This document shows positions 1-7,426 of a DNA stretch of 64,000 bases, in pieces. The DNA comes from Hallella seregens ATCC 51272 (GTDB lineage: Bacteria; Bacteroidota; Bacteroidia; Bacteroidales; Bacteroidaceae). The stretch lies in contig NZ_JADU01000009.1 of the NCBI RefSeq assembly GCF_000518545.1, forward strand, positions 62,001 through 126,000, written 5' to 3'. A program made the translations under genes and the position numbers. The stretch's first letter is position 1. The number at the start of each line of letters is the position of its first letter. The notes under the pieces are model-generated. The model was not told the origin of the DNA, searched no databases, and saw only the letters and a program-made list of their open reading frames with translations.

Positions 1-390
1 GCCGCCGCCCAAACCGATGCCTCCGATGTGGCGGATGTCGTCGCCGTCGCACTGCACCAGACTGGTTCCCGTGCCCATCGAAACCACGAGCATGCGGTCC
101 AAGTCGGTCTCGTAGCGCGCCCCCAGACCGTCGGCCAGGAACTCCTCGGCCTTGTCGGTGGGCAGCCCGTAGATGGGCGTGTCGATGTAAGCAGCCCCTA
201 CACCGGTTATCATCACGTGCTCAATGTCGTCGAGTCGCAGCCTGTTGTCGTAGAGATACTTGCCGAAAGCCCCGTAGAGCGAGGTCACGGGGTCGGTGGC
301 TTTGATGCGGACGGGCGACACCACGGCGCCCTCGCCGTCGATGCCTACTATCTTGGTGGTACTGATACCTACGTCTATGCCGATTACCAT
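1..390 (-). CDS. coaW: Type II pantothenate kinase (partial, 3' end outside window)
   Basis: The first 130 codons are present, starting at the ATG at 390-388; the rest lies left of the window. The protein opens with an actin-like ATPase phosphate-1 loop (IGIDVGISTTK, residues 3-13) and has a second glycine-rich phosphate motif (VVSMGTGTSLV, about residues 103-113). It also has the conserved ATDPVTSLYGAFGKYL stretch that I associate with Bacteroidales type II (fumble-like) pantothenate kinases. The family phosphorylates pantothenate, the first committed step of coenzyme A synthesis, in the cytoplasm. It follows the unknown gene at 451-864 on the same strand after a 60-nt gap, so co-transcription is likely. 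A generic ROK or BadF-type ASKHA ATPase is the main alternative, but the motif spacing favours pantothenate kinase. Confidence 0.85.
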   Translation of the reverse strand, partial: MVIGIDVGISTTKIVGIDGEGAVVSPVRIKATDPVTSLYGAFGKYLYDNRLRLDDIEHVMITGVGAAYIDTPIYGLPTDKAEEFLADGLGARYETDLDRMLVVSMGTGTSLVQCDGDDIRHIGGIGLGGG

Positions 391-450
391 AATTGGGTGA
401 AAGATATGATGGGTGATGAGGATTGAACGTGTTGCCCTGCCTCCCGGGCC

Positions 451-864
451 TCAGCGCACGATGCGGGCCATCTGCGGGTCCAGGTCGTCGAACTCGTCGC
501 CCTCGCGGTATTTCTGCGTGGCGGCCTCGTGGGCCGCGAGCTGGTAGAGGCACTGGGCGGCAATCTCGGCCTGTGGGGCCGTCACGTCGGCGGCCACGCG
601 GAGGCGGTGGCTCAGCAGGTCGGTGGGCGAACCGAGGTGCATGTTGCTCACACTGAGGCGGCCGCCCGCCATCTTCACCTCGATGGGCGTGTCGATGAAA
701 CCAAAGGTTGGCCGCGCCGCCAGCAGTTCGTCGTAGGCCCGCCGCACCTCCGCCGTCTTCACGTGCTGCGGTCGCAGGTCTTCGGCGTTCTGCCTTGCGG
801 CCTCGTCGATATAGGGAGCCATGTCGGCGTATGCCACCTGGCCCAGGAGTTGTTTGAATGTCAT
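451..864 (-). CDS. Conserved hypothetical cytoplasmic protein, 137 aa
   Basis: I do not recognise a function. The ATG at 864-862 (MTFKQLLGQV) is preferred over an in-frame start 21 nt upstream, because that one would lie inside a TAAGTTTG promoter box (883-890). There is no signal peptide or membrane segment; the protein is mixed alpha/beta with an acidic C-terminus (GDEFDDLDPQMARIV). The N-terminal pattern MTFKQLLxxVxxxDMxPY resembles small uncharacterised Bacteroides/Prevotella proteins. It probably forms a two-gene unit with the pantothenate kinase downstream, but no functional link can be read from the sequence. Confidence 0.7.
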   Translation of the reverse strand: MTFKQLLGQVAYADMAPYIDEAARQNAEDLRPQHVKTAEVRRAYDELLAARPTFGFIDTPIEVKMAGGRLSVSNMHLGSPTDLLSHRLRVAADVTAPQAEIAAQCLYQLAAHEAATQKYREGDEFDDLDPQMARIVR

Positions 865-882
865 GTCGGTGTCTTTTGGGTG

Positions 883-900
883 CAAACTTACGCAAAATTA
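883..900 (-). promoter_or_regulatory. Two overlapping candidate -7 boxes (TAATTTTG, TAAGTTTG)
   Basis: On the minus strand TAATTTTG (900-893) and TAAGTTTG (890-883) both fit the Bacteroidetes -7 consensus TAnnTTTG. They sit 20-30 nt upstream of the ATG at 864, giving a very short leader. No clear -33 TTTG at the right spacing was seen. Confidence 0.6.
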
Positions 901-1322
901 TCGGATTACGCCCCCTCTTTGCCGAAAAATTGAGGCTGCCGGGAGGGCTGCCCGCCCTGCCCCGCCGCCTTTCCGGGCCCGGGGATGCGGGGGCGCGGGG
1001 GCAAGGTGAGGGTGGCGCGGGGCAGACGGCCCACCTGAAAATGAGGGGCCCAAGGCCGTTGTGGCTGCACGCCCACGCCCGCACCGTGGGGCGATTGCGC
1101 CGCAACGGCCGTGCGATTACGGCCTTTTCGCGCGACGTTTGCACCGTTTTCGCAACGCGTTTGCGGCGTGTTCGCGCGGCGATTGCGCCGCCCCATGCCC
1201 GCCGCCACCGCCCCATACATCCCCGGCAGACACACAAAGGCTGTGCCCCTACATGGCGGAAGGGCGACACGCCAGCCTGAAAATAATGGGAAAAAGGCGG
1301 GGGCGGTATCTGATTTTTTGCG
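901..1322. other. Intergenic region holding 22-bp repeat array A
   Basis: This 5'-5' intergenic space between the gene at 451-864 and the Nudix gene has open frames on both strands, but they are GC-biased, low-complexity and unlike any family. It contains the repeat array at 1091-1200. The flanks are GC-rich and include 'GTGCCCCTAC' near 1242, the reverse complement of a GTAGGGGC-type word also seen at 1849 and 12640. I see no RNA gene. Confidence 0.6.
1091..1200 (+). repeat. 22-bp periodic tandem repeat array A (5 degenerate units)
   Basis: Units begin at 1091, 1113, 1135, 1157 and 1179, exactly 22 bp apart. Unit starts read GCGATTGCGCCG, GCGATTACGGCC, ACGTTTGCACCG, GCGTTTGCGGCG and GCGATTGCGCCG, most followed by nnTTCGCGCG-like tails. 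The unit at 1157 is almost the reverse complement of the unit repeated in array D (34843-34908). A 22-bp period is not a multiple of three, which argues against coding. Confidence 0.8.
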
Positions 1323-1330
1323 TATCTTTG
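1323..1330 (+). promoter_or_regulatory. -7 box TATCTTTG upstream of the Nudix gene
   Basis: TATCTTTG matches TAnnTTTG. The predicted start site near 1336 would give a leader of about 35 nt before the ATG at 1372. Confidence 0.6.
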
Positions 1331-1371
1331 CATGAATCAACAACAAAACCACACCCTAAAACAACCGAAAC

Positions 1372-1770
1372 ATGAGCACCCAAGAGGACATCATCGACGT
1401 GGTGGCGGCCGTTGTCAGAGACGACGACCGCTACCTCTGCGTGCAACGCCGCCGTTCGCACCGCGCCTACAACTCCGAGCACTGGGAGTTTCCCGGGGGC
1501 AAGGTGAAGGCGGGAGAGAGCCGGCACGAGGCCCTGCTGCGCGAAATCCGCGAAGAAATGGACTGGGACGTCTACGTAGGACGGCCGCTGGGTTGCGTGG
1601 TTCACGCCTACCCCGACTTCACCATACGCCTCTGGCCCTACCTGTGCAAGCCGGGCGACGGCCCCTTCACGCTGCTGGAACACCTCGACGCCCGCTGGCT
1701 CACGCGCGAGGAAGCCGAGGGCCTCAACTGGACCGCGGCCGACCGCCAGGTGCTGGCCCTGCTGCCGTGA
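1372..1770 (+). CDS. Nudix (MutT-like) hydrolase, probable 8-oxo-dGTP diphosphatase
   Basis: The Nudix box is intact except for its final glycine: G43-x5-E49-x7-R57-E58-I59-x-E61-E62, with Asp at the position usually held by Gly (residue 64). These Glu residues bind the metal that drives pyrophosphate cleavage. The 132-aa length, the N-terminal VVAAVVRDDDRYLCVQRR strand and the HWEFPGGKV segment fit MutT-type (deoxy)nucleotide-pool cleaners that remove oxidised dGTP. Substrate cannot be fixed from sequence. It has its own promoter and precedes ligA on the same strand; both have links to DNA integrity, but ligA has a separate promoter. Confidence 0.85.
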   Translation: MSTQEDIIDVVAAVVRDDDRYLCVQRRRSHRAYNSEHWEFPGGKVKAGESRHEALLREIREEMDWDVYVGRPLGCVVHAYPDFTIRLWPYLCKPGDGPFTLLEHLDARWLTREEAEGLNWTAADRQVLALLP

Positions 1771-1902
1771 GGGGCAAGGGGCCGGGTTGCGCACGGCTTG
1801 GGGCGCATGTACCCGCATGAACCGGCGGCGCCATGGGCCGCAAGCGTAGGGGCACTCCGAAAATATTGCGGCGCGCCCGCGGGCCTTTCCCGCCTTTTTT
1901 GC

Positions 1903-1910
1903 TAACTTTG
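1903..1910 (+). promoter_or_regulatory. -7 box TAACTTTG for ligA
   Basis: TAACTTTG lies 20 nt before the ligA ATG at 1931. It is the commonest form of the TAnnTTTG box in this window, and the implied leader is about 15 nt. Confidence 0.65.
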
Positions 1911-1930
1911 CAGGGAAAGACAAGACACGC

Positions 1931-3931
1931 ATGGACAAGACCCAACAGATGCAGGAGCTGATACGGCAGCTCAACGAGGCCTCGGAGGCCTACTACAACG
2001 GGCGTGGGGAGCGCATGACCGACTATGAATGGGACGCAAAGTTCGACGAGCTGCGACGGCTGGAACAGGAGACGGGCACCGTGATGCCCGGCTCGCCCAC
2101 CCACCGGGTGTCGGAAGACAGCATCGCCGGACAGAAAGAAGCCCACGAGTTCGCCGCCCTCTCGCTGGCCAAGACCAAGCGCACGGAAGACCTGGCAAAG
2201 TGGGCCGAGGGGCGGCCCGTGTGGCTCTCGTGGAAGCTCGACGGGCTGACGCTCGTGGTGACCTACGACGGCGGCCGGCTCGCCAAGGTGGTGACGCGCG
2301 GCAACGGACACACCGGCACCAACATTACACACCTGGCACGGGCCATCGCGGGCATACCGCCCACCATCAAGGACCGGGGGCACGTGGTGGTGCGGGGCGA
2401 GGCTGTCATCGCCTACGACGACTTCGAGCAGTTCAACATGGAGAGCGAGGAGGAGTATGCCAACCCCCGCAACCTGGCCTCGGGCTCTCTCACGCTGAAA
2501 GACCCGGCCGAGGTGGCGCAGCGGCACATCCGCTGGATTCCCTTCACCTTGGTGCACACCGACGACGAGCTCCACTCCTGGGGCGCGCGCATGGACTATC
2601 TGCGCGACAACGGCATGGGCTGCGTGGAGCACGAACGCATAGACCATCCCACGCCGGAAAACGTGCAGACGGCCATCGACCGCTGGACCGAACGCGTGAC
2701 CCACCGCCGGAATCCCTACCCCGTGGACGGCTTGGTGATGGTCTACGACGACACGGACTATGCCCGTACAGGCTCCGTCACGGGCCATCATGCCACGAGG
2801 GCGGGCCTCGCCTTCAAGTGGCAGGACGAGCGCGCGGCCACCGAACTCGAACGGGTGGAGTGGAGTTGTGCGGCCTCGACCATATCGCCCGTGGCCGTCT
2901 TCACCCCCGTGGAGCTGGAAGGAACCACCGTGAAGCGTGCCTCGCTGTGCAACATCAGCGAGTGCGAACGGCTGGGCATCGGCGGACGGGGCACGCGGAT
3001 CGAGGTGATCAAGGCCAACAAGATCATCCCCAAGGTGGTAAGTGTGAGCGCGCGGGTGGGCAGCCTCGTTGTCCCGGAGGCGTGCCCCGTGTGCGGCAAG
3101 CCCACCGAGGTGACGGTGAGCCCGGCCAGCGGCACCAAGACGCTGCACTGCACCAATGCGGCCTGCCCGGCCAAACAGCTCAGGAAATTCGCCCGCTTCG
3201 TCTCCAAGGAGGGCGTCAACGTGGATGGCATTTCCGAGCAGACGCTCGCCAAATTCATCAATCTGGGCTGGGTGTGCGAGTATGCCGACATCTTCAAGTT
3301 GCCCGCACACATCCACGAGATAGCCGCGCTCGAGGGCTTCGGAGAGAAGTCTGCCGCCAACCTCATGCGCTCCATCGAGAAGGCGCGCACCGTGGAGGCC
3401 CGGCGGCTGCTCTATGCACTCACCATCCCGATGGTTGGGCAGGACGTGTGCGCACGGCTGCTCGCCGCCTATCCGCTGGCCGAACTCATCGACATCGCCT
3501 CGGGGCGCGACTGCGACGGGACCACGCTCTTCGGCCCCACGGGACAGGAACGGCTGGCCCTCATCCCGGGCATTGGGCCCGAGAAGTCGGCCTCACTGGT
3601 GGGATGGTTCAGTCAACCGGCCAACCTGGCTATGGTGGAGCGGCTGCTCAAGGAGGTCAGCGTCAGCCAGACGGCCGTCACCACCGCCGGCGACCGCTGC
3701 CGGGGGCTCACGTTTGTGGTGACCGGCGACGTGCACCGCTACAAGAACCGCAACGAGCTCAAGGCCTACATCGAGAGCCAGGGGGGGAAGGTGACGGGCT
3801 CGGTGAGCAAGGCTACGTCCTACCTTATTAATAATGACACGGCCTCGGCCAGCGGAAAGAACCAGAAAGCACGGCAGCTGGGCATCGCCGTTATCTCGGA
3901 AGACGAGTTCGTGAGCCGCTTCGCCGACTGA
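1931..3931 (+). CDS. ligA: NAD-dependent DNA ligase, divergent LigA
   Basis: Seals nicks in duplex DNA using NAD+. Domain order is complete: Ia NAD-binding helices (about residues 5-60), adenylation domain with the nucleophile K102 in KLDG (102-105), OB fold, a Cys4 zinc finger (C385, C388, C407, C412), helix-hairpin-helix repeats (EGFGEKSA near 468; IPGIGPEKSA near 545) and a C-terminal BRCT domain (about 588-666). Length, 666 aa, is normal. The nucleotide-binding core is atypical: SWKLDGLTLVV and KVVTRGNGHTGTNIT replace the usual E(P/A)KIDGLA and RGDGxxGEDVT, and the BRCT ends in a LINNDTxSxSGKNxKA pattern. From memory this resembles the second, divergent LigA class of some Clostridia and Bacteroidetes. 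Hence it may be a paralogue rather than the sole housekeeping ligase. Confidence 0.9.
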   Translation: MDKTQQMQELIRQLNEASEAYYNGRGERMTDYEWDAKFDELRRLEQETGTVMPGSPTHRVSEDSIAGQKEAHEFAALSLAKTKRTEDLAKWAEGRPVWLSWKLDGLTLVVTYDGGRLAKVVTRGNGHTGTNITHLARAIAGIPPTIKDRGHVVVRGEAVIAYDDFEQFNMESEEEYANPRNLASGSLTLKDPAEVAQRHIRWIPFTLVHTDDELHSWGARMDYLRDNGMGCVEHERIDHPTPENVQTAIDRWTERVTHRRNPYPVDGLVMVYDDTDYARTGSVTGHHATRAGLAFKWQDERAATELERVEWSCAASTISPVAVFTPVELEGTTVKRASLCNISECERLGIGGRGTRIEVIKANKIIPKVVSVSARVGSLVVPEACPVCGKPTEVTVSPASGTKTLHCTNAACPAKQLRKFARFVSKEGVNVDGISEQTLAKFINLGWVCEYADIFKLPAHIHEIAALEGFGEKSAANLMRSIEKARTVEARRLLYALTIPMVGQDVCARLLAAYPLAELIDIASGRDCDGTTLFGPTGQERLALIPGIGPEKSASLVGWFSQPANLAMVERLLKEVSVSQTAVTTAGDRCRGLTFVVTGDVHRYKNRNELKAYIESQGGKVTGSVSKATSYLINNDTASASGKNQKARQLGIAVISEDEFVSRFAD

Positions 3932-4000
3932 CGCGGAACGGCCCGCCGCCGCTCTGGCAGCCCGCCGTGCATGCGCCGCGGGCAATAAACGGGGAAAACA

Positions 4001-4032
4001 TTTGGCCGTTACGGGATTTTCCCTTACATTTG
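4001..4032 (+). promoter_or_regulatory. Full Bacteroidetes promoter (TTTG, 20 nt, TACATTTG) for the DUF5020-trmD unit
   Basis: The -33 TTTG (4001-4004) and -7 TACATTTG (4025-4032) are separated by 20 nt, the expected spacing. The ATG of the first gene follows at 4051. Confidence 0.75.
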
Positions 4033-4050
4033 CACAAAATTTAACAGAAG

Positions 4051-4794
4051 ATGAAACGTATCCTTGCTACGGCCGCTTTCGTGGCCTGCACTGCCGCCCT
4101 GGCTGCGCAAAACGTGCAGCTGCACTACGACTTGGGCCACTCGCTCTACAACGACCTGACCACCAGGCCCAGTATGACAACCACTGTAGAGATGTTCAAA
4201 CCCGACCGTTGGGGCAGCACCTACCTATTTACCGACCTCGATTACCAGCGCGACGGCGTGGCCGGCGCCTACTGGGAAATAGCCCGCGAGTTCAGCGTCA
4301 CGAAGAACAAACAGTGGGCAGCCCACGTGGAATACAACGGAGGGCTGAGCAGCGACGAGTCCACCTGGAACGCCACACGCTTCCAACACGCCGCGCTGGC
4401 CGGCGGCGCGTGGAACTGGCACAGCGCAGACTTCAGCCGAACGTTCAGCATTCAGGCCCTGTACAAGTATTATTTCAAGAACCGCCACTATGGCGCGCAC
4501 CCCTTCAGCTCGTTCCAACTCACCGAGGTGTGGGGCCTGAACTTCGCCCGCAACCTGTGCACCTTCAGCGGTTTCTGCGACGCTTGGTACGATCCCAACG
4601 TGAAAGGCAAGTGGATTGTGGTGAGCGAACCGCAGTTTTGGTTCAATCTAAACACCATCAAAGGCTGGGACAAGGTGAACCTGAGCCTCGGCACCGAGGT
4701 GGAGTTGAGCAACAACTTCGTGTGGAATGAGAACGGCAAGAACAACCGGTTCTACGCCATTCCCACCATCGCCGCCAAGTGGACATTCGACTAA
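4051..4794 (+). CDS. DUF5020 family outer-membrane protein (Tsx-like barrel)
   Basis: A 247-aa exported protein. The signal peptide is residues 1-19 ([19 protein letters not shown], cleavage before QNVQLHYD). The mature part alternates polar and aromatic residues as in a beta-barrel and ends in a barrel-type strand with a terminal aromatic ([13 protein letters not shown]). The [20 protein letters not shown] segment matches what I recall of DUF5020, a Bacteroidetes family related to the Tsx nucleoside channel. A role as a small-solute outer-membrane channel is inference from fold; no ligand is known. The trmD ATG follows its stop codon after 7 nt, so the two are co-transcribed. Confidence 0.75.
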   Translation: MKRILATAAFVACTAALAAQNVQLHYDLGHSLYNDLTTRPSMTTTVEMFKPDRWGSTYLFTDLDYQRDGVAGAYWEIAREFSVTKNKQWAAHVEYNGGLSSDESTWNATRFQHAALAGGAWNWHSADFSRTFSIQALYKYYFKNRHYGAHPFSSFQLTEVWGLNFARNLCTFSGFCDAWYDPNVKGKWIVVSEPQFWFNLNTIKGWDKVNLSLGTEVELSNNFVWNENGKNNRFYAIPTIAAKWTFD

Positions 4795-4801
4795 GCCGCC
4801 C

Positions 4802-5476
4802 ATGAGAATAGACATCATCACGGTGCTGCCCGAGATGCTCGACGGATTTGTACACGAGTCTATCCTGGCACGCGCCCAGAAAAAAGGGCTGGCAGAGATC
4901 CGGCTGCACAACCTGCGCGACTACACCAACGACAAATGGCGCCGCGTGGACGACTATCCCTACGGTGGATTTGCCGGCATGGTGATGCAGATTGAACCCA
5001 TAGACCGCTGTATCTCGGCCCTGAAAGCCGAACGCGAATACGACGATGTGATCTATGTGACGCCCGACGGAGAGAGGTTCGACCAGCGCATCGCCAACGG
5101 CATGAGCCTGCAACAGAACCTCATCATCCTTTGCGGCCACTACAAAGGCATAGACCAGCGCGTGCGCGACCACCTCATTACACGCGAGATCAGCATGGGC
5201 GACTTCGTGCTTACCGGCGGCGAGCTGGCCGCTGCAGCCATTGCCGACGCCGTGGTGAGGCTGGTGCCGGGTGTCATCAGCGACGACCAAAGCGCCCTCT
5301 CCGACTGTTTTCAAGACAACCTGCTGGCCGCTCCCATCTACACCCGACCGGCTGAATACAAGGGTTGGAAAGTGCCCGACATCCTGCTTAGCGGCAACGA
5401 GGCCAAGGTGAAACAGTGGGAAATGGACCAAGCCATGGAGCGCACGCGCCGCCTACGCCCCGACTTGCTCAAATAA
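4802..5476 (+). CDS. trmD: tRNA (guanine-N1)-methyltransferase TrmD
   Basis: Methylates N1 of G37 next to the anticodon of tRNAs reading CNN/GGG codons, preventing +1 frameshifts. The SPOUT trefoil-knot motifs are clear: [11 protein letters not shown] (110-120) and [11 protein letters not shown] (131-141), and the N-terminus [13 protein letters not shown] is family-typical. At 224 aa it has normal length. The ATG at 4802 is chosen because it begins the conserved N-terminus; an in-frame extension upstream would overlap the DUF5020 gene. It is the last gene before a strong hairpin terminator. Confidence 0.95.
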   Translation: MRIDIITVLPEMLDGFVHESILARAQKKGLAEIRLHNLRDYTNDKWRRVDDYPYGGFAGMVMQIEPIDRCISALKAEREYDDVIYVTPDGERFDQRIANGMSLQQNLIILCGHYKGIDQRVRDHLITREISMGDFVLTGGELAAAAIADAVVRLVPGVISDDQSALSDCFQDNLLAAPIYTRPAEYKGWKVPDILLSGNEAKVKQWEMDQAMERTRRLRPDLLK

Positions 5477-5513
5477 AAAGCTTTCGCCACGTGGCGAAAG
5501 CTTTCTTGTTTTT
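5477..5513. terminator. Bidirectional intrinsic terminator between trmD and the FAD oxidoreductase
   Basis: A perfect 14-bp inverted repeat (5' arm 5477-5490, 3' arm 5491-5504, core TTTCGCCACGTGGCGAAA) is followed by CTTGTTTTT. It separates two convergent genes and can serve both. Confidence 0.85.
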
Positions 5514-7155
5514 ACTGGGAAGACTGCCCGTTGCTTGCATATTCGACCGCCATTTCGGCACACCGCTCGCCGTCCACGCCGGCCGAGACGATGCCGCCGG
5601 CATAGCCCGCACCCTCTCCGCAGGGGAAGAGACCGCGCAGACGGACGTGCTGCAGCGTCGTGTGGTCGCGCAGAATGCGCACCGGACTCGACGTGCGCGT
5701 CTCGACGCTGATGAGCGTGGCCTCGTTGGTGAGGAAGCCGTGGCTGCGCTTGCCAAAGGCCTTGAACCCCTCCTGCAGGCGCGAGGTGATGAACTTGGGC
5801 ATCCAGAAGTGCAGCGGACTGCTGATGAGCCCCGGCGCATAGCTGCTCTTCGGCAGGTCGAAACTGAGGTGGCCGTTCACAAAATCGGCCATGCGCTGCG
5901 CCGGAGCAGTCTGCCTTCGGTTGCCCTGCTGCCAGCAGTCACGCTCCAGTCGCTCCTGGAATCGCATCACACGGAGGTTGTCCGGCCCGTCCGCACGACT
6001 CTCGTCCTCCGTTCCGGGCTGGGCCGCATCGGGCGCAAAGAGCGTAGGGTCGGCCATGTCCTCGGGACGAATCTCGACCACCATGCCGCTGTTCGACCAC
6101 TGCGTGCCGCGGTTGGCCGGCGACATGCCGTTCACAACAATCTGTTCCGGCCCCGTGGCGGCGGGGATGACAAAGCCGCCCGGACACATGCAGAACGAGT
6201 AAACGCCCCGTCCCGCCACCTGCGCCACATAGGCATACTCGGCCGTCGGCAGGTATTGGCCACGGCCTTCGCGGTTGTGATACTGTATGCGGTCGATGAG
6301 TTCGGAGGGATGTTCCAGCCTCACACCCACGGCAATACCCTTGGGCTCTATCTCAATGCGGGCGGCATCCAGATAGCGGTACACGTCGCGCGCGCTGTGG
6401 CCGGTGGCCAGAATCACCGGCCCGCGGTAGGTCTCGCCGGCCCCCGTGGCCAGATTCACGGCCTCAACGCCCACTACCGTGTCGCCGTCGAGTAGCAGCC
6501 GGGTCATCTTTGTCTGGAAGTGCACCTCGCCGCCACTCTGCAAAATCTGCATCCGCATGTTCTCAATGACGCGCGGCAGCTTGTCGGTGCCGATGTGTGG
6601 ATGGGCGTCGGCCAGGATGTTGGTCGAGGCCCCGTGCTGGCAGAACACGTTGAGGATCTTCTCTGTGTTGCCCCGTTTCTTGCTGCGCGTATAGAGTTTG
6701 CCGTCGCTGTAGGCGCCCGCCCCACCCTCGCCGAAGCAGTAATTGCTCTCGGGGTCCACCTGTTGGGTGCGCGTGATGAGGGCCAAGTCCTTCTTTCGCT
6801 CGCGTACATCCTTGCCGCGCTCCAGTACTACGGGGCGCAGTCCCAGCTCGATGAGGCGCAGGGCAGCGAAGAGACCGCCCGGCCCCGCGCCCACCACGAC
6901 CACCTGCGGCCGGCCCTCCACGTTGGGATAAGCCGTGGGTGTGTAGGCCTCGTCCTGCGGAAACTCGTTGATGTAGACCCTCACCGTGAGGTTTACATAG
7001 ATGGTTCGCTGGCGCGCGTCGATGCTGCGCCTGAGCACGCGCACCTGATTGATGCTCCGTGCATCCAGTCCTTTCTCCCGGGCAATGTGCCCGGCAATGC
7101 GCTCCGAGCTGCCCGCCACCTGCGGCAAAACCCGTATCTGGTATTCCTGTATCAT
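5512..7155 (-). CDS. FAD-dependent oxidoreductase (COG2509-like)
   Basis: A 547-aa flavoprotein. A Rossmann dinucleotide-binding motif VVVVGAGPGGLFAA spans about residues 86-99, preceded by an N-terminal domain of about 85 residues. A C-terminal FAD-contact motif (GLFPCGEGAGYAGGIVSAGVDG, about 507-528) matches the uncharacterised FAD-dependent dehydrogenase family COG2509. The mid-protein segment NYCFGEGGAGAYSDGKLYTR is diagnostic of the same family. The substrate is unknown. The ATG at 7155 (MIQEYQI) is preferred over an upstream TTG, because a TAATTTTG promoter box lies at 7180-7187. Monocistronic by context: divergent from thrA and convergent with trmD. Confidence 0.85.
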   Translation of the reverse strand: MIQEYQIRVLPQVAGSSERIAGHIAREKGLDARSINQVRVLRRSIDARQRTIYVNLTVRVYINEFPQDEAYTPTAYPNVEGRPQVVVVGAGPGGLFAALRLIELGLRPVVLERGKDVRERKKDLALITRTQQVDPESNYCFGEGGAGAYSDGKLYTRSKKRGNTEKILNVFCQHGASTNILADAHPHIGTDKLPRVIENMRMQILQSGGEVHFQTKMTRLLLDGDTVVGVEAVNLATGAGETYRGPVILATGHSARDVYRYLDAARIEIEPKGIAVGVRLEHPSELIDRIQYHNREGRGQYLPTAEYAYVAQVAGRGVYSFCMCPGGFVIPAATGPEQIVVNGMSPANRGTQWSNSGMVVEIRPEDMADPTLFAPDAAQPGTEDESRADGPDNLRVMRFQERLERDCWQQGNRRQTAPAQRMADFVNGHLSFDLPKSSYAPGLISSPLHFWMPKFITSRLQEGFKAFGKRSHGFLTNEATLISVETRTSSPVRILRDHTTLQHVRLRGLFPCGEGAGYAGGIVSAGVDGERCAEMAVEYASNGQSSQ

Positions 7156-7179
7156 GTCATGCAAATCTTAAAAACGGTG

Positions 7180-7187
7180 CAAAATTA
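7180..7187 (-). promoter_or_regulatory. -7 box TAATTTTG for the FAD oxidoreductase
   Basis: On the minus strand TAATTTTG sits 25 nt upstream of the ATG at 7155, consistent with a leader of about 20 nt. Confidence 0.6.
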
Positions 7188-7328
7188 CGCAATTTATCAA
7201 AGACAGACCTGCCAAAAAGTATAATTCTTCATACGAAAAGCCCATTCTGCCCACACGCTAAACACGCCAAACAGGTATCAAATTCCAATTTTCCCTCCAC
7301 GTTAAACGGTAAATTGTTACCGAAAACG

Positions 7329-7359
7329 TTGGTCGGGAGGATAATTCTTAGTATTTTTG
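7329..7359 (+). promoter_or_regulatory. Promoter for the threonine operon
   Basis: A TTGG (7329-7332) and TATTTTTG (7352-7359), 19 nt apart, fit the -33/-7 pattern with one mismatch in the -33 element. The leader to the thrA ATG (7427) is about 60 nt. Confidence 0.6.
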
Positions 7360-7371
7360 CAGCCAAGTTTT

Positions 7372-7421
7372 GCCGTGGCCCCGTTTGTTCCGGGGGCGGC
7401 ATGACATGATTAAAACGTCAT
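7372..7421 (+). promoter_or_regulatory. Structured leader of thrA
   Basis: The leader can fold into a GC-rich hairpin: GCCG (7372-7375) pairs with CGGC (7397-7400) around a CCCCG/CGGGG inner stem. A smaller ATGAC/GTCAT hairpin (7401-7405 with 7417-7421) follows, ending just before the start codon. No U-tract and no Thr/Ile-rich leader peptide was found, so classical attenuation is not supported. Confidence 0.35.
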
Positions 7422-7426
7422 TCACA

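Noticed and set aside
906..1352. Open frames in the 0.9-1.35 kb intergenic space on both strands
   Set aside because: They translate the 22-bp repeat array and flanks into Arg/Pro/Gly-rich low-complexity sequence with no family resemblance.
2029..3831. A 600-codon frame overlapping ligA on the same strand
   Set aside because: Arg/His-rich shadow of ligA in another frame without motifs.
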